Counted from the stretch's first letter, positions 10,182 through 21,136 are shown. The stretch is DNA of 64,000 bases from Proteus columbae (GCF_002777965.1 NZ_NGVR01000023.1:310001-374000); one strand, 5' to 3'. Notes: a model not told the origin generated them from the letters alone. Program-made: numbers and translations.

Positions 10182-11192
10182 ATGTATTATTCCTTAGTAA
10201 GGAAGGCATTGTTTCGGCTAGATCCTGAACGTGCCCATGATTTTACCTTCCGTCAGTTAAAACGTTTATCTCATTCCCCATTTCAATTTCTTATTCAGCA
10301 GTCACTTCCTTCTAAACCCGTTTCCTGTATGGGACTCTCATTTAAAAATCCACTAGGTCTTGCTGCCGGTCTTGATAAAAACGGTGATTGTATAGATGCA
10401 TTGGGTGCAATGGGATTCGGTTTTATTGAAGTTGGTACGGTGACACCACGCCCTCAAGTGGGAAATGATAAACCTCGTTTATTCCGCTTAGTGGAAGCAG
10501 AAGGTTTAATTAACCGAATGGGCTTTAATAACCTTGGCGTCGATAACTTAATTGAAAATGTAAAACAATCTCGTTATGGTGGCGTACTGGGTATTAATAT
10601 CGGTAAAAATAAAGATACCCCAGTAGAGCAAGGCAAAGATGATTATCTGATTTGTATGGAAAAAGTCTATGCTCATGCCGGTTATATCGCAATCAATATC
10701 TCATCACCAAATACACCGGGTTTGCGTACACTACAATATGGTGAAGCATTAGACGATCTGCTATCAGCAATTAAAAATAAACAATTAGAGTTGCAGGGTA
10801 AATATCAAAAATATGTTCCTGTTGCTGTTAAAATTGCACCTGATTTAACGCATGAAGAATTAATTCAAGTTGCAGATAGCTTAGTCCGTCATCATATTGA
10901 TGGTGTTATTGCGACTAATACCACATTAGATAAATCATTAGTCAGTGGATTAGATCACTGTAATGAAGCTGGGGGATTAAGTGGTCGCCCGGTACAATCA
11001 AAAAGCACACAAATAATTCGACAATTAAATGAAGAATTAAAAGGTGCATTACCTATTATTGGTGTTGGTGGAATTGATTCATTAACTGCAGCCAGAGAAA
11101 AAATGGATGCGGGCGCGTCTCTTATTCAAGTCTATTCAGGATTCATTTATCAAGGTCCTGCACTTATCAAATCTATAATTAATCATATCTAA
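10182..11192 (+). CDS. pyrD: Dihydroorotate dehydrogenase, class 2 (PyrD)
   Basis: 336 residues, identical in length to E. coli PyrD. This membrane-associated FMN enzyme oxidises dihydroorotate to orotate with quinone as acceptor in de novo pyrimidine synthesis. The short N-terminal helical extension (about residues 1-40) that marks class 2 enzymes and binds the membrane is present. Other blocks are [25 protein letters not shown], the catalytic-Ser region [27 protein letters not shown] and the phosphate-binding [13 protein letters not shown] precedes ATG by 6 bases. The neighbour zapC follows after a terminator. Confidence 0.98.
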   Translation: MYYSLVRKALFRLDPERAHDFTFRQLKRLSHSPFQFLIQQSLPSKPVSCMGLSFKNPLGLAAGLDKNGDCIDALGAMGFGFIEVGTVTPRPQVGNDKPRLFRLVEAEGLINRMGFNNLGVDNLIENVKQSRYGGVLGINIGKNKDTPVEQGKDDYLICMEKVYAHAGYIAINISSPNTPGLRTLQYGEALDDLLSAIKNKQLELQGKYQKYVPVAVKIAPDLTHEELIQVADSLVRHHIDGVIATNTTLDKSLVSGLDHCNEAGGLSGRPVQSKSTQIIRQLNEELKGALPIIGVGGIDSLTAAREKMDAGASLIQVYSGFIYQGPALIKSIINHI

Positions 11193-11206
11193 ATACATTT
11201 AATAAT

Positions 11207-11242
11207 GAGTTAGGGGCTTTTCTTCTGCCCCTAACTCGTTTA
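11207..11242 (+). terminator. pyrD terminator
   Basis: The 11-bp perfect stem GAGTTAGGGGC / GCCCCTAACTC (11207-11217 and 11227-11237) has a T-rich loop and is followed by GTTTAT. It lies just after pyrD. Confidence 0.85.
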
Positions 11243-11410
11243 TATTGCCCCTAGTTGGTTATTTTTTATTAAATTGCACTGATTGTGCTTAATTAATAGT
11301 AAAATGAATCCTGTTTTTGTTAGGTGATATTAAATATTTTATTTAGGTCATTTAATTTTGATTGTTTATCAGAGTATAAAACAGGGAATGAATCGAAGGG
11401 GGATTAATTA

Positions 11411-11962
11411 GTGATAATAAAACCCGATGATCGCTGGCGTTGGTATTTTGATGTTGAGCAACAAAAATTAATGCTTGATTTAGCAAACGGTATGGTTTTT
11501 CGTTCCCGTTTTCCAAGCAAAATGTTGAGTGAGAGTGCTCGACAATCAGCATCTTTTACCGTTGATGATGCAGCTCTTTATTATGGATACGATGAGCAAA
11601 TTCGACAAATAGATATGCCATCAGAATCAAGAGCTGAATTAGCTTTAAATGCATTAATAGCCCATCGCTTTTTAAAGCCACTGATGCCTAAGAGTTGGTA
11701 TTTTGAAGTTAACAATAATCAAATCAACCCTTATTTATCTCAAGTGGTAGAAACTTCATTAAAAGAAGAAGGCGAAACCGCTCTTTTTTTAGTGACTGAA
11801 GTGGGGGCTCAAGCTTGTTTATGTTTATTAGCTCAACCTCAGTTAACATTATTTGATAGAACGCTTAATTTTTGTGACCCAATAAAAATTATGAATGATA
11901 GGTTAAGCAATTACCATAAAGAGCCAGAGTCAGGATCATTTTTGTACGAGAAAGTTATTTAA
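11411..11962 (+). CDS. zapC: Cell division protein ZapC
   Basis: 183 residues with a GTG start; AGGGGG lies upstream. ZapC is a cytosolic FtsZ-ring-associated protein that promotes lateral bundling of FtsZ filaments. Family marks are KPDDRWRWYFD at the N-terminus, MLDLANGMVFRSRF, VDDAALYY, ALNALIAHRFLKP-MPKSW and CLLAQPQLTLFDR, ending in the IKIMNDRL block. It lies between pyrD and ycbX as in E. coli. The centre (about residues 105-130) diverges in sequence from the E. coli protein as I recall it. Only the conserved blocks were used for the call. Confidence 0.92.
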   Translation: MIIKPDDRWRWYFDVEQQKLMLDLANGMVFRSRFPSKMLSESARQSASFTVDDAALYYGYDEQIRQIDMPSESRAELALNALIAHRFLKPLMPKSWYFEVNNNQINPYLSQVVETSLKEEGETALFLVTEVGAQACLCLLAQPQLTLFDRTLNFCDPIKIMNDRLSNYHKEPESGSFLYEKVI

Positions 11963-12184
11963 CAAAAAGAGTAAAAAGGACTTACTCTTTTTATCGTCAC
12001 TCATTTCACTCATTATTTATAACATTCTAAAAACAAATCCACCCCAAACAATACTTCCTAAAATCAAATCTTCATTACTCTCTTTCTGTAATCTTTTTCT
12101 AAAAAATAAAATGAATTTATTGATAATTTATTATTGAGCTATTAATAAGATAATTCTTATTAAATAAACTGTTTTATTTAAAAT

Positions 12185-12213
12185 AAAAAAGAAGGTAAGG
12201 GCAAATTACCTTC
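12185..12213 (-). terminator. ycbX terminator
   Basis: GAAGGTAA / TTACCTTC (12191-12198 with 12206-12213) is followed on the minus strand by six T residues, 25 bases past the ycbX stop. Confidence 0.88.
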
Positions 12214-12238
12214 TTTTAATTTGTGATAGAGGTAAGCG

Positions 12239-13363
12239 TTATTTTTTATTAAGTGAAAGTTTCACATTACCGTTAGGCACACAGCTACAAGCTAAAATTT
12301 TACCTGAGCGTTTAATTGCTCCGGCTTTTAATGCATTAACATCGCCTTCATCTAATTGGATAACACAAGAGCCACAAAGGCCAGCTCGGCAACTATAAGG
12401 AATGGTATAACCATTATTCTCAAGCTGTTCTAACAGGACTTCTTGGTTATTACCCTCAAAAATTTCACCGTTAAATTCAATACTGACAGTCTGCTCTTGT
12501 GTGTGTTCAACAATAGGTGTTGATTGTGTTTCAACAGGTGCTGTTACAAGATATTGTTTCGCTTCTTTATAAGCTAATACCTCAACAGTATCTCCCACGC
12601 GAATAATACCAGTTTGACGAATGATGACATTTTGACCAAAATCGACATCACCTGTTTCATCACTACGGAATGTTTGCAGTGTTGCGAGTGGTTCTGTGTT
12701 AGGATGTTTAACGCCTTTATCAATACTAATTGTGGTCATGATGCAACGGCTACAAGGTTTCATCAGATCCATCACAACAGAGCCAACACGAATAGTCTGC
12801 CAAGTATCTTCTTCAAAAGGCTTTGCACCTGTTATGAGGATATTACCTCGAAATTGCTCAATATTAATTGAAGCAGGGCAACGCTGTTGCAAGTATTGAA
12901 ATGAGGCTTCATTAATTAATAAGTAAGGGTAACCATCAGCGAAAGAAACAGCGGTTTCTGGATTTTTTTTCACTCGGCGTGTCGATTTTTCGCCAGTCCA
13001 ACGAAGTTGAACATCCATTTTTAAATAACGACTGAACCACTGATTTATTTCATCTGGAGCCACATACGCGGTAAAATGGTTACCCCAAACTTCTGTTGGT
13101 TGCAATGTGGTTTCAAAATCTTGATAAGTGATCGCAATACCTTCACCATCAGGTGCTTGAATATAAATACCATTTGCCATGACAGTGGGAATAAAACACA
13201 GCAAAACGGGAAATTTTCGTGCCGTGATAAAAGTCCCTTCAGGGGTGGTTATCATAAAATCGCGATCAAACGTGAATCCGCTCTCACGAGCAAATGCATG
13301 AGAAAGTCGAATTCCCTTCATTGATTTAACTGGGTGTATATAAAGGCGTGAAACGTTGATCAT
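12239..13363 (-). CDS. ycbX: YcbX, MOSC domain protein with C-terminal 2Fe-2S ferredoxin domain
   Basis: 374 residues. In E. coli, YcbX is a molybdenum-cofactor-dependent protein that detoxifies N-hydroxylated bases such as 6-N-hydroxylaminopurine. The order is a MOSC N-terminal beta-barrel (about 1-110, LYIHPVKSMKGI), a MOSC domain with the cofactor Cys in VMDLMKPCSRCIMTT, and a plant-type ferredoxin domain (about 285-374) with cysteines in PYSCRAGLCGSCVIQ and ILACSC. The frame is open to 13426, but ATG at 13363 follows GGGGAG and gives the family N-terminus. It is divergent from rlmL. Confidence 0.94.
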   Translation of the reverse strand: MINVSRLYIHPVKSMKGIRLSHAFARESGFTFDRDFMITTPEGTFITARKFPVLLCFIPTVMANGIYIQAPDGEGIAITYQDFETTLQPTEVWGNHFTAYVAPDEINQWFSRYLKMDVQLRWTGEKSTRRVKKNPETAVSFADGYPYLLINEASFQYLQQRCPASINIEQFRGNILITGAKPFEEDTWQTIRVGSVVMDLMKPCSRCIMTTISIDKGVKHPNTEPLATLQTFRSDETGDVDFGQNVIIRQTGIIRVGDTVEVLAYKEAKQYLVTAPVETQSTPIVEHTQEQTVSIEFNGEIFEGNNQEVLLEQLENNGYTIPYSCRAGLCGSCVIQLDEGDVNALKAGAIKRSGKILACSCVPNGNVKLSLNKK

Positions 13364-13471
13364 CAGTGCTCCCCAAAAAACATTATTATTTTTTATAGCC
13401 AGTAACTTTATGACAACGTAATACAATTAGCTATAATGCCCAACAATTTTATTTTAGGTGGTAACAATATT

Positions 13472-15586
13472 ATGCGCTCTCTGTTTGCCAGCACAGGCCG
13501 AGGTCTGGAAGAACTATTAAAATCTGAACTTGAACACCTTGGTGCTCAGGCTTGCCAGATAACTCAAGGCGGTGTTTATTTTCGTGCTGATGATAAAACC
13601 ATGTATCAGTCTTTACTTTGGAGTCGTTTAGCGTCGCGCATTATGTTGCCGTTAAATGAATTCAATGTTTATAGTGATCTAGACTTATACCTTGGTGTGC
13701 AGGCAATTGATTGGAGTGAGATTTTTACAGTTGATCAGACTTTTGCTATCCATTTTAACGGCACGAATGACATTATTCGTAATAGCCAATATGGTGCATT
13801 AAAAGCGAAAGATGCCATCGTTGACTCATTTCAACGTAAAATAGGGCAACGTCCAGATGTTGCTAAACAATCTCCTGATATCCGTTTAACTATCCACCTT
13901 CATAAAGAAAAAGCTTCATTGTCTTTAGATCTAAGTGGTGATGGTTTACATCAACGTGGTTACCGTGATTTAACAGGACAAGCACCTTTAAAAGAAAACT
14001 TAGCCGCCGCAATTATTATGCGTTCAGGCTGGAAACTTGACACATCATTAATCGATCCAATGTGTGGCTCCGGTACATTATTAATTGAAGCGGCTATGAT
14101 GGCGACTGATTGTGCTCCAGCATTAAATCGTGTGCATTGGGGATTCCGTCATTGGTTAGGTCACGATGAAGCACTATGGAAAGAAGTGACTCATGAAGCG
14201 TTTGCCCGTTTTCGTGAAGGTAAAAAGAATACCACTGCGCGTTTCTATGGTTTTGATGTTGATAAACGTGTATTGGATATGGCGAGAGCCAATGCTCGCA
14301 GAGCAGATGTTGCTGAACTGATCACATTTGCTCATGGTGATGCAGCTAAACTGACAAACCCTGCCTCAACAGAAATAAAAGGGACAATTATCAGTAACCC
14401 ACCGTATGGTGAGCGTTTAGAAAGTGAGCCTGCGTTAATTGCACTGCATAGTCAATTAGGAAGAGCGATAAAAGCACACTTCCCAGGTTGGAGATTGTCA
14501 CTATTTAGTGCATCACCTGAATTGTTAAGTTGCATTCAATTGCGTGCTGAAAGAGAGTTCAAAGCAAAAAATGGCCCTCTTGATTGTGTACAAAAGAACT
14601 ATTTACTTTCTGATACACCTTCAACGATTAACACTGGACTTGCGGAAGATTTTGCAAACCGTTTACGTAAAAATGAGAAAAAACTCGCGAAATGGGCAAA
14701 ACAACAGCAAATTGAATGTTATCGCTTATACGATGCTGATTTACCTGAATATAATGTTGCTGTGGATCGCTATGGCGATAAAGTGGTTATTCAAGAGTAT
14801 GCGCCACCTAAAACAGTTAATGAACACAAAGCTCGTCAGCGTTTATTCGATGTGATTAGCGCAACAATGGAAGTATTGGCATTACGTTCTGATCAACTGA
14901 TTTTAAAAACACGCCAACGCCAAAAAGGTAAACAGCAGTATGAAAAAATGGCCGAAAAAGGTGATTTTTTCTTAGTTGACGAGTTTGGTGCAAAATTCTG
15001 GGTAAATCTAACAGATTATCTCGATACAGGGTTGTTCCTAGATCACCGTATTGCACGAAAAATGCTGGGTGAAATGAGTAATGGAAAAGACTTCTTAAAT
15101 CTTTTTGCTTATACCGGTACGGCTTCTGTTCATGCAGGAATTGGTGGTGCAAAAAGCACAACAACCGTTGATATGTCCCGTACTTATCTTGAATGGGCTG
15201 AGAAAAACTTCCAAGCGAATGGCTTATCAGGTAGACAACACCGTTTAATGCAAGCAGATTGCATTCAGTGGTTAATGCAGAGCAACGAACAATTTGATGT
15301 GATCTTTATCGATCCACCTACGTTTTCTAACTCAAAACGAATGGAAAATACCTTTGATGTACAGCGTGATCACATTGAACTAATGAAACATCTAAAACGT
15401 TTGTTGAGAAAAGGTGGAACAATTATGTTCTCAAATAACAAACGTGGATTCAAAATGGAACATGACGAGTTAGCAAAAATTGGGTTGTGTGCAAAAGAGA
15501 TAACACAGAAAACATTATCACAAGATTTTGCGCGTAACCGCCAAATTCACAATTGCTGGCTGTTAACTCATGCTGGTGAGGAATAA
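13472..15586 (+). CDS. rlmL: 23S rRNA methyltransferase RlmKL (m2G2445 and m7G2069)
   Basis: 704 residues (E. coli 702), a fused two-headed rRNA methyltransferase. The N-terminal THUMP region (about 40-160) is followed by the first SAM domain with [17 protein letters not shown] and catalytic SNPPYGERL (m2G2445). The C-terminal RlmK half has [14 protein letters not shown] and [10 protein letters not shown] (m7G2069). The frame is open to 13436, but ATG at 13472, 11 bases after AGGTGG, gives [16 protein letters not shown], the family N-terminus. uup starts 6 bp after the stop, so the two are co-transcribed. Confidence 0.96.
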   Translation: MRSLFASTGRGLEELLKSELEHLGAQACQITQGGVYFRADDKTMYQSLLWSRLASRIMLPLNEFNVYSDLDLYLGVQAIDWSEIFTVDQTFAIHFNGTNDIIRNSQYGALKAKDAIVDSFQRKIGQRPDVAKQSPDIRLTIHLHKEKASLSLDLSGDGLHQRGYRDLTGQAPLKENLAAAIIMRSGWKLDTSLIDPMCGSGTLLIEAAMMATDCAPALNRVHWGFRHWLGHDEALWKEVTHEAFARFREGKKNTTARFYGFDVDKRVLDMARANARRADVAELITFAHGDAAKLTNPASTEIKGTIISNPPYGERLESEPALIALHSQLGRAIKAHFPGWRLSLFSASPELLSCIQLRAEREFKAKNGPLDCVQKNYLLSDTPSTINTGLAEDFANRLRKNEKKLAKWAKQQQIECYRLYDADLPEYNVAVDRYGDKVVIQEYAPPKTVNEHKARQRLFDVISATMEVLALRSDQLILKTRQRQKGKQQYEKMAEKGDFFLVDEFGAKFWVNLTDYLDTGLFLDHRIARKMLGEMSNGKDFLNLFAYTGTASVHAGIGGAKSTTTVDMSRTYLEWAEKNFQANGLSGRQHRLMQADCIQWLMQSNEQFDVIFIDPPTFSNSKRMENTFDVQRDHIELMKHLKRLLRKGGTIMFSNNKRGFKMEHDELAKIGLCAKEITQKTLSQDFARNRQIHNCWLLTHAGEE

Positions 15587-15592
15587 TTTACA

Positions 15593-17521
15593 ATGCCGTT
15601 AATTAGTTTGACTGGGGCTTATTTATCTTTCAGTGATGCCCCGCTATTAGATAGCACCGATTTATTTATTGAAGAAAATGAACGCGTTTGTTTAGTTGGG
15701 CGCAATGGTGCGGGTAAATCAACACTATTAAGAGTGTTATCTAAAGAGCAACCTTTAGATGATGGCCAAGTTGTTTATGAACAAGATCTGGTGACTGCTC
15801 GCTTACAGCAAGATCCTCCAAGAGATATTGAAGGTACTATCTTTGACTTTGTAGCAGAAGGTGTTGAAGAAGATGCTAAATATCTAACAGATTATCACCA
15901 TATCTCTAAATTGATTGAGACAGATCCTTCTGATAAAAATCTCAATAAAATGGCAGAGCTACAAGAAGTACTTGATAGTCGTAATTTGTGGTTACTTGAT
16001 AGCCGAATTGCAGAAGTACTAGAAAAACTCGGTTTAGATGGTGAAGCGGAGCTTTCTTCTTTATCTGGTGGTTGGTTAAGAAAAGCGGCATTAGGACGCG
16101 CATTAGTCAGTGCGCCAAGAGTGCTGTTTTTAGATGAACCAACAAACCACCTTGATATTGAAACGATCCTTTGGCTTGAGAAATTCTTAAAAGATTTCCA
16201 AGGAAGTATTGTATTTATTTCCCATGACCGTTCATTTATTCGTAATATGGCAACGCGGATTATCGATCTTGATCGTGGAAAACTTTCCTCATGGCCGGGA
16301 AATTACGATAAATACCTTGAAAGCAAAGAAGAAGCATTACGTGTTGAAGAGCAACAAAATGCAGAGTTTGATCGTAAATTAGCGCAAGAAGAGGCATGGA
16401 TACGCCAAGGTATTAAAGCTCGACGTACGCGTAACGAAGGTCGTGTGAGAGCATTAAAAGCATTACGTGTTGAGCGCAGTGAACGCCGAGAGGTGTTAGG
16501 CAGCGCACGTATGCAGGTCGAAGAAGCCACTCGCTCTGGTAAAATTGTTTTTGAACTTGAAGATGTTAATTACAGCATTGGAATGCGTAAGTTAGTTCAT
16601 GACTTTTCTGCCAAAGTACAGCGTGGTGATAAAATTGCGCTGGTGGGACCGAATGGTTGTGGTAAAACCACTTTATTGAAACTCATGCTAGGCGATTTAA
16701 AAGCAGACAGCGGGCGAGTTCATTGTGGTACTAAGCTTGAAGTTGCTTATTTTGATCAGCACCGTGCGACACTTGATCCTGATAAAACAGTGATGGATAA
16801 CCTTGCTGAAGGTAAGCAAGAGGTGATGGTAAATGGTCGTCCTCGCCATGTACTTGGTTATCTGCAAGACTTCTTATTTCCACCTAAACGTGCGATGACG
16901 CCTGTTCGTGCCCTATCAGGGGGAGAGAGAAACCGTCTATTACTGGCACGTTTATTCTTAAAACCAAGTAACTTACTTATTCTCGATGAGCCAACCAATG
17001 ATCTTGATGTTGAAACTTTGGAATTACTAGAAGAGCTCGTTGATGCTTACCAAGGCACTGTTTTACTGGTTAGCCATGACCGTGAATTTGTTGATAATAG
17101 TGTTACTGAGTGTTGGATCTTTGAAGGTGATGGTGTTATTAACAGCTACGTTGGAGGATATTACGATGCTCAACAACAACGAGCACAGTCGGTTTCACTA
17201 AAGAATGCGACAAACAAACCACGCAACGCACCAGAAAAAGCTGAAAAAGAAGCAAAAGTGAAAGATAGCTCTAAAAAGAACACGCGTTCTAACAAGTTAA
17301 GTTATCATTTGACGCGAGAACTTGAGCAACTTCCTGCTAAATTAGAAAGCTTAGAAACGCAGTTAAGTGCATTGCAAGAAGAAGTGAGTGGGGCAGATTT
17401 CTTTACTCGTCCTCATGAAGAGACTGAAAAAGTCTTAAAGGCGCTTGCAGATAAAGAACAAGAGCTTGAAACTGCTTTTGACAGATGGCAAGAGCTAGAA
17501 TTGATGCAAAACGGCGAATAG
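15593..17521 (+). CDS. uup: ABC-F family ATPase Uup
   Basis: 642 residues: a soluble ABC-F protein with two nucleotide-binding domains and a C-terminal DNA-binding coiled coil. In E. coli, loss of Uup raises precise excision of transposons, and ABC-F proteins act on ribosomes. Domain 1 has Walker A GRNGAGKST (about 37), signature LSGGWLRKAAL and Walker B LFLDEPTNHLD. Domain 2 has GPNGCGKTT (about 352), LSGGERNRLLLARL and LILDEPTNDLD. The charged linker lies between them, and a coiled-coil tail covers about 560-642. It follows rlmL by 6 bp and ends at a strong terminator. Confidence 0.97.
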   Translation: MPLISLTGAYLSFSDAPLLDSTDLFIEENERVCLVGRNGAGKSTLLRVLSKEQPLDDGQVVYEQDLVTARLQQDPPRDIEGTIFDFVAEGVEEDAKYLTDYHHISKLIETDPSDKNLNKMAELQEVLDSRNLWLLDSRIAEVLEKLGLDGEAELSSLSGGWLRKAALGRALVSAPRVLFLDEPTNHLDIETILWLEKFLKDFQGSIVFISHDRSFIRNMATRIIDLDRGKLSSWPGNYDKYLESKEEALRVEEQQNAEFDRKLAQEEAWIRQGIKARRTRNEGRVRALKALRVERSERREVLGSARMQVEEATRSGKIVFELEDVNYSIGMRKLVHDFSAKVQRGDKIALVGPNGCGKTTLLKLMLGDLKADSGRVHCGTKLEVAYFDQHRATLDPDKTVMDNLAEGKQEVMVNGRPRHVLGYLQDFLFPPKRAMTPVRALSGGERNRLLLARLFLKPSNLLILDEPTNDLDVETLELLEELVDAYQGTVLLVSHDREFVDNSVTECWIFEGDGVINSYVGGYYDAQQQRAQSVSLKNATNKPRNAPEKAEKEAKVKDSSKKNTRSNKLSYHLTRELEQLPAKLESLETQLSALQEEVSGADFFTRPHEETEKVLKALADKEQELETAFDRWQELELMQNGE

Positions 17522-17528
17522 CCAACCG

Positions 17529-17556
17529 AAAACGGGGCATCACGCCCCGTTTTACT
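17529..17556 (+). terminator. rlmL-uup operon terminator
   Basis: AAAACGGGGC-ATCAC-GCCCCGTTTT begins 8 bases after the uup stop. It is a GC-rich stem ending in T residues. Confidence 0.95.
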
Positions 17557-17606
17557 TTCTGGATTAAATATTCTTTTATTGATTACTCTAAATAAGAGGT
17601 GTCGCT

Positions 17607-18896
17607 GTGTGCTCTGGTCAACAACATCGTCATGAACATAAACATGAGCAAATATTATGTCCTCAGTGCGATCTGGTGGTCAGTGTTCCTCAATTAACGC
17701 AGGGAACAAAAGCAACATGCCCTCGTTGCCATACTGTATTAATTGCACGTTGGCGCCAACCTTTTTATCAGCCTGTTGCGTTGGCGATTAGCGCATTATT
17801 TATGTTGTTTATGGCGAGTCAATTTACTTTTGTGAGTATGGAAGTGGCTGGTATCGCCAATAATGTCACACTGATGCAAATTCCAGCTGTTATGTTTAGT
17901 GAAAATTACGTCGAATTAGGCGCATTTTTCCTACTGTTTGTCCAAATTGTGCCAGCTTTTTGTATGGTGGCAATCTTACTTCTTTGTACACCAATTCAAT
18001 TACCTAGAAAGCTACAAATTTGGTTATCACGCATTTTATTCCAATTAAAATCGTGGTGTATGGCAGAGATTTTTCTTGCGGGAATTTTAGTTAGCTTTGT
18101 AAAATTAATGGCTTATGGTGATATTGGATTAGGACTCAGTTTTCTACCTTATGTGCTTTATTGCTTATTTCAAATTCGTGCTTTTCAGTGTCTTGATAGA
18201 CATACTTTATGGGAAAAATTAGAACCTCGTCCAAATTACCCTGATATTGAATCAGGTAAATCGGGATTAAAACAAGGGGTTAGATTATGTCGTTCATGTA
18301 CGGCAATCTTACCTGCAGATCAATACGAATGTAGTCGTTGTGAAGTGAAAGGGCATGCAAGAAGACCTAGAAGTTTGCAATGGACGGTTTCGTTGTTGAT
18401 TACGTCATTAATTCTTTATATCCCCGCTAATTTATTACCCATTATGGTCACTGAATCTTTAGGTAATAACCTTTATTCAACCATTATGGCTGGGGTTATT
18501 TTGTTATGGGAAGATGGATCTTATCCTGTTGCAATGGTGATATTTATTGCCAGTATTATGGTACCAAGTTTAAAAATGCTCGCAATAGCTTGGTTGTGTT
18601 GGGATGCACACAAATCCAATGGAAAAAGAGATCCTGCTAGAATGCATTTTCTCTACGAAGTTGTTGAATATGTAGGGCGTTGGTCGATGATTGACGTATT
18701 CGTAATTGCTGTTTTAGCTTCATTAGTCAGAATGGGACGTCTGATGAGCATCTATCCTGATTTTGGTGTGGTGCTATTTGCATTGGTTGTAGTGCTAACT
18801 ATGTTCTCTGCAATGATGTTTGATCCTCGATTGACGTGGGATAAGTGTACAACCGAGGATGATAAACCCACGATTAAGGAGCCTAAGGGTGACTGA
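17607..18896 (+). CDS. pqiA: Intermembrane transport protein PqiA
   Basis: 429 residues, GTG start after AAGAGG. PqiA is the inner-membrane partner of the PqiABC system, which forms a periplasm-spanning conduit for lipid traffic to the outer membrane and is paraquat-inducible in E. coli. Two tandem PqiA domains are visible, each with a cytoplasmic zinc-ribbon-like knot (CPQCDLVV...CPRCHT near the N-terminus; CRSCTAIL...CSRC near residue 230) followed by about four membrane helices. The stop overlaps the start of pqiB, so translation is probably coupled. Confidence 0.96.
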   Translation: MCSGQQHRHEHKHEQILCPQCDLVVSVPQLTQGTKATCPRCHTVLIARWRQPFYQPVALAISALFMLFMASQFTFVSMEVAGIANNVTLMQIPAVMFSENYVELGAFFLLFVQIVPAFCMVAILLLCTPIQLPRKLQIWLSRILFQLKSWCMAEIFLAGILVSFVKLMAYGDIGLGLSFLPYVLYCLFQIRAFQCLDRHTLWEKLEPRPNYPDIESGKSGLKQGVRLCRSCTAILPADQYECSRCEVKGHARRPRSLQWTVSLLITSLILYIPANLLPIMVTESLGNNLYSTIMAGVILLWEDGSYPVAMVIFIASIMVPSLKMLAIAWLCWDAHKSNGKRDPARMHFLYEVVEYVGRWSMIDVFVIAVLASLVRMGRLMSIYPDFGVVLFALVVVLTMFSAMMFDPRLTWDKCTTEDDKPTIKEPKGD

Positions 18897-20541
18897 AAAG
18901 AATGAAACTGCTTTAACTGAAGCAAAAATTAACAAACTCAAAAGCTGGTCTCCAGTTTGGATCATACCACTTGTCACTTTACTGATTGGTGCGTGGATAC
19001 TTTATTATCATTTCAGCCATCAGGGCCCTGAAGTTACATTAATTACCTATAATGCCGATGGTATTGAAGCAGGTAAAACCAAAATTAAAAGCCGTAGTGT
19101 GGATATCGGTCTAGTTGAAAGTGTCACACTCGACAGCAATTTTAGTCGCGTTATTATTACGGCTCGTCTCGATAAAGGAATGAAAGAGTTATTACGTGCA
19201 GATACTGCATTTTGGGTTGTAAGACCTCAAGTCGGTAAAGAGGGTGTAACGGGTTTAGGCACCTTGCTTTCTGGTGCTTACATTGAATTGCAACCGGGAT
19301 TAAAAGGTAAAGAAGAAGATGAATTTAATCTTCTCGACTCGCCTCCGTTAGCTTCACCAGATGCAAAAGGTATTCGTATCAATCTGGTAAGTGAAGGGGC
19401 AGGCCAATTAAATGCGGGCGATCCTGTTTTATTTAGAGGCTACCAAGTCGGCTCTGTTGAAACCAGTGAATTCAACATTGAGAGCCGAGATATGCACTAT
19501 CAACTCTTTATCAAAGCACCTTATGACAAAATGGTGACCTCAAATGTTAGATTCTGGAAAGATTCAGGTATCGCTTTTGATATGTCTTCATCAGGTGTGC
19601 GCGTTGAAATGGCATCACTTTCTACACTCTTTAGTGGTGGCGTTAGTTTTGATGTTCCTGCGGGATGGATCCCAGGTGATCCTATTGCGCCTAAAACAGA
19701 ATTTAAGCTTTACGATAATGAAAAAAGCATTCAAAACTCGCTATATACCGACTATCGTAGCTACATTATGTTCTTCTCTGATTCTGTAAGAGGGTTGCAA
19801 GCAGGAGCTCCTGTGGAATTCCGCGGAATTCGTATGGGAACAGTTGTACAAGTGCCTTATTACACTAAAGGTATGCAACAATCGCTGGATAAAGATTTTC
19901 GTATTCCCGTACTTATCCATGTTGAACCAGAACGTTTTGCTAATGATGTCGGTGAGAGTTTCGACTTCGTTAAAGAAATCACTTTTGCTTCTAATAATGG
20001 GTTAAGAGCATCATTGAAATCAGGTAACCTTTTAACTGGGGCGCTTTATATTGATCTTGATTTCTATCCTGATGAAGCTAAATGGGAAGGCCCTCAAGAA
20101 GTTGCTGGTTTCCAACAAATTCCGACTGTTGGCTCTGGTTTAGCGCAAATTCAGCAAAAAGTGATGACATCATTGGATAAGATCAACAATCTTCCTGTTG
20201 AACCAATGCTTAAAGAGATGACTGCCACTTTATCTGAAAGCCAAAAAGCAGTAACTGAGGCAAAAGAAACTCTGAAAGCATTAAATGCCATGATTGGCAG
20301 TGATGAATTTAGAAACCTTCCTAATGATATTCAACAGTCATTGAAAGAGATTAATCGCAGTATGCAAGGTTTCCAACCAGGCTCTCCTGCATACGGAAAA
20401 ATGATCGATAATATGCAGCAGCTTGATCAGGTCTTAAGAGAAATGCAGCCTTTATTGAAAACATTGAACAATAAAAGCAACGCATTAATTTTTGAGGCGA
20501 AGGAAGGTAAAGATCCAGAACCAAAGAGGGCTGAAAAATAA
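18889..20541 (+). CDS. pqiB: MCE-domain protein PqiB
   Basis: 550 residues. The GTG at 18889 is chosen over the upstream in-frame start at 18859 because AAGGAG ends 7 bases before it and the protein then aligns with the family N-terminus. The gene overlaps pqiA by 8 bp. Features are a single N-terminal membrane helix (SPVWIIPLVTLLIGAWILYY), three MCE domains (EVTLITYNADGIEAGKT, KGIRINLVSEGAGQLNAGD, and the block near 300-410 with GLQAGAPVEFRG) and a long C-terminal helix (about 430-550). In E. coli this helix assembles a hexameric needle across the periplasm. Confidence 0.96.
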   Translation: MTEKNETALTEAKINKLKSWSPVWIIPLVTLLIGAWILYYHFSHQGPEVTLITYNADGIEAGKTKIKSRSVDIGLVESVTLDSNFSRVIITARLDKGMKELLRADTAFWVVRPQVGKEGVTGLGTLLSGAYIELQPGLKGKEEDEFNLLDSPPLASPDAKGIRINLVSEGAGQLNAGDPVLFRGYQVGSVETSEFNIESRDMHYQLFIKAPYDKMVTSNVRFWKDSGIAFDMSSSGVRVEMASLSTLFSGGVSFDVPAGWIPGDPIAPKTEFKLYDNEKSIQNSLYTDYRSYIMFFSDSVRGLQAGAPVEFRGIRMGTVVQVPYYTKGMQQSLDKDFRIPVLIHVEPERFANDVGESFDFVKEITFASNNGLRASLKSGNLLTGALYIDLDFYPDEAKWEGPQEVAGFQQIPTVGSGLAQIQQKVMTSLDKINNLPVEPMLKEMTATLSESQKAVTEAKETLKALNAMIGSDEFRNLPNDIQQSLKEINRSMQGFQPGSPAYGKMIDNMQQLDQVLREMQPLLKTLNNKSNALIFEAKEGKDPEPKRAEK

Positions 20542-21113
20542 TGAAATACATCATTGGGATATTTGTATTGATGTTAACGGCATGTTCAAGTCAGATTGAT
20601 AAAACGTATTATCAGTTACCTGATGTTTATCAAGGTGGCGTGTCAGAACAAGTCTTGGCAACACTGTCAGCCAAGAAGCCTCAGATTTGGGTTCAGCCGA
20701 TCCGCTTGTCCAATATGCTAGTTAATGCAGGAATTGTTTATCAAACGACAGATATTAACTATACCGTGGCTAATCAGCATCTATGGATTAATCCACTTGA
20801 TCAGCAATTACAGCAGAACCTTATTTCAGGTTTAACAAAAGCATTGCCGGGTACTGTTGTTGCTAATCAACCGGTTGAAGATAACTTGGCAAAATTAACA
20901 GTCACAGTTAATTACTTTCAAGGCCGTTATGATGGACAGGTAATTATTTCAGGTGACTGGATTTATACTGAAAATAATAAAGTAATTAATCAGCCATTCT
21001 CTTTAGTTTTGACTCAAACTGAAGATGGTTATCCTGCTTTAGTGCGTACATTAGGACAAGGGTGGGAGCAAGTGGTTTCTGATATAGCGAAAGCAATTCA
21101 AGCTCAATACTAA
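20541..21113 (+). CDS. pqiC: Outer-membrane lipoprotein PqiC
   Basis: 190 residues. The ATG overlaps the pqiB stop by one base (TAATG), so it is the last gene of pqiABC. The N-terminus is a lipoprotein signal, MKYIIGIFVLMLTAC, with a lipobox LTAC and the acylated Cys at 15. PqiC sits in the outer membrane and docks the PqiB needle. The DUF330/ABC-type auxiliary fold is visible as KPQIWVQPIRLSNMLVNAGIVYQT and QHLWINPLDQQLQQNL. Confidence 0.94.
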   Translation: MKYIIGIFVLMLTACSSQIDKTYYQLPDVYQGGVSEQVLATLSAKKPQIWVQPIRLSNMLVNAGIVYQTTDINYTVANQHLWINPLDQQLQQNLISGLTKALPGTVVANQPVEDNLAKLTVTVNYFQGRYDGQVIISGDWIYTENNKVINQPFSLVLTQTEDGYPALVRTLGQGWEQVVSDIAKAIQAQY

Positions 21114-21136
21114 CTGACTTAGCATTACGTATATTC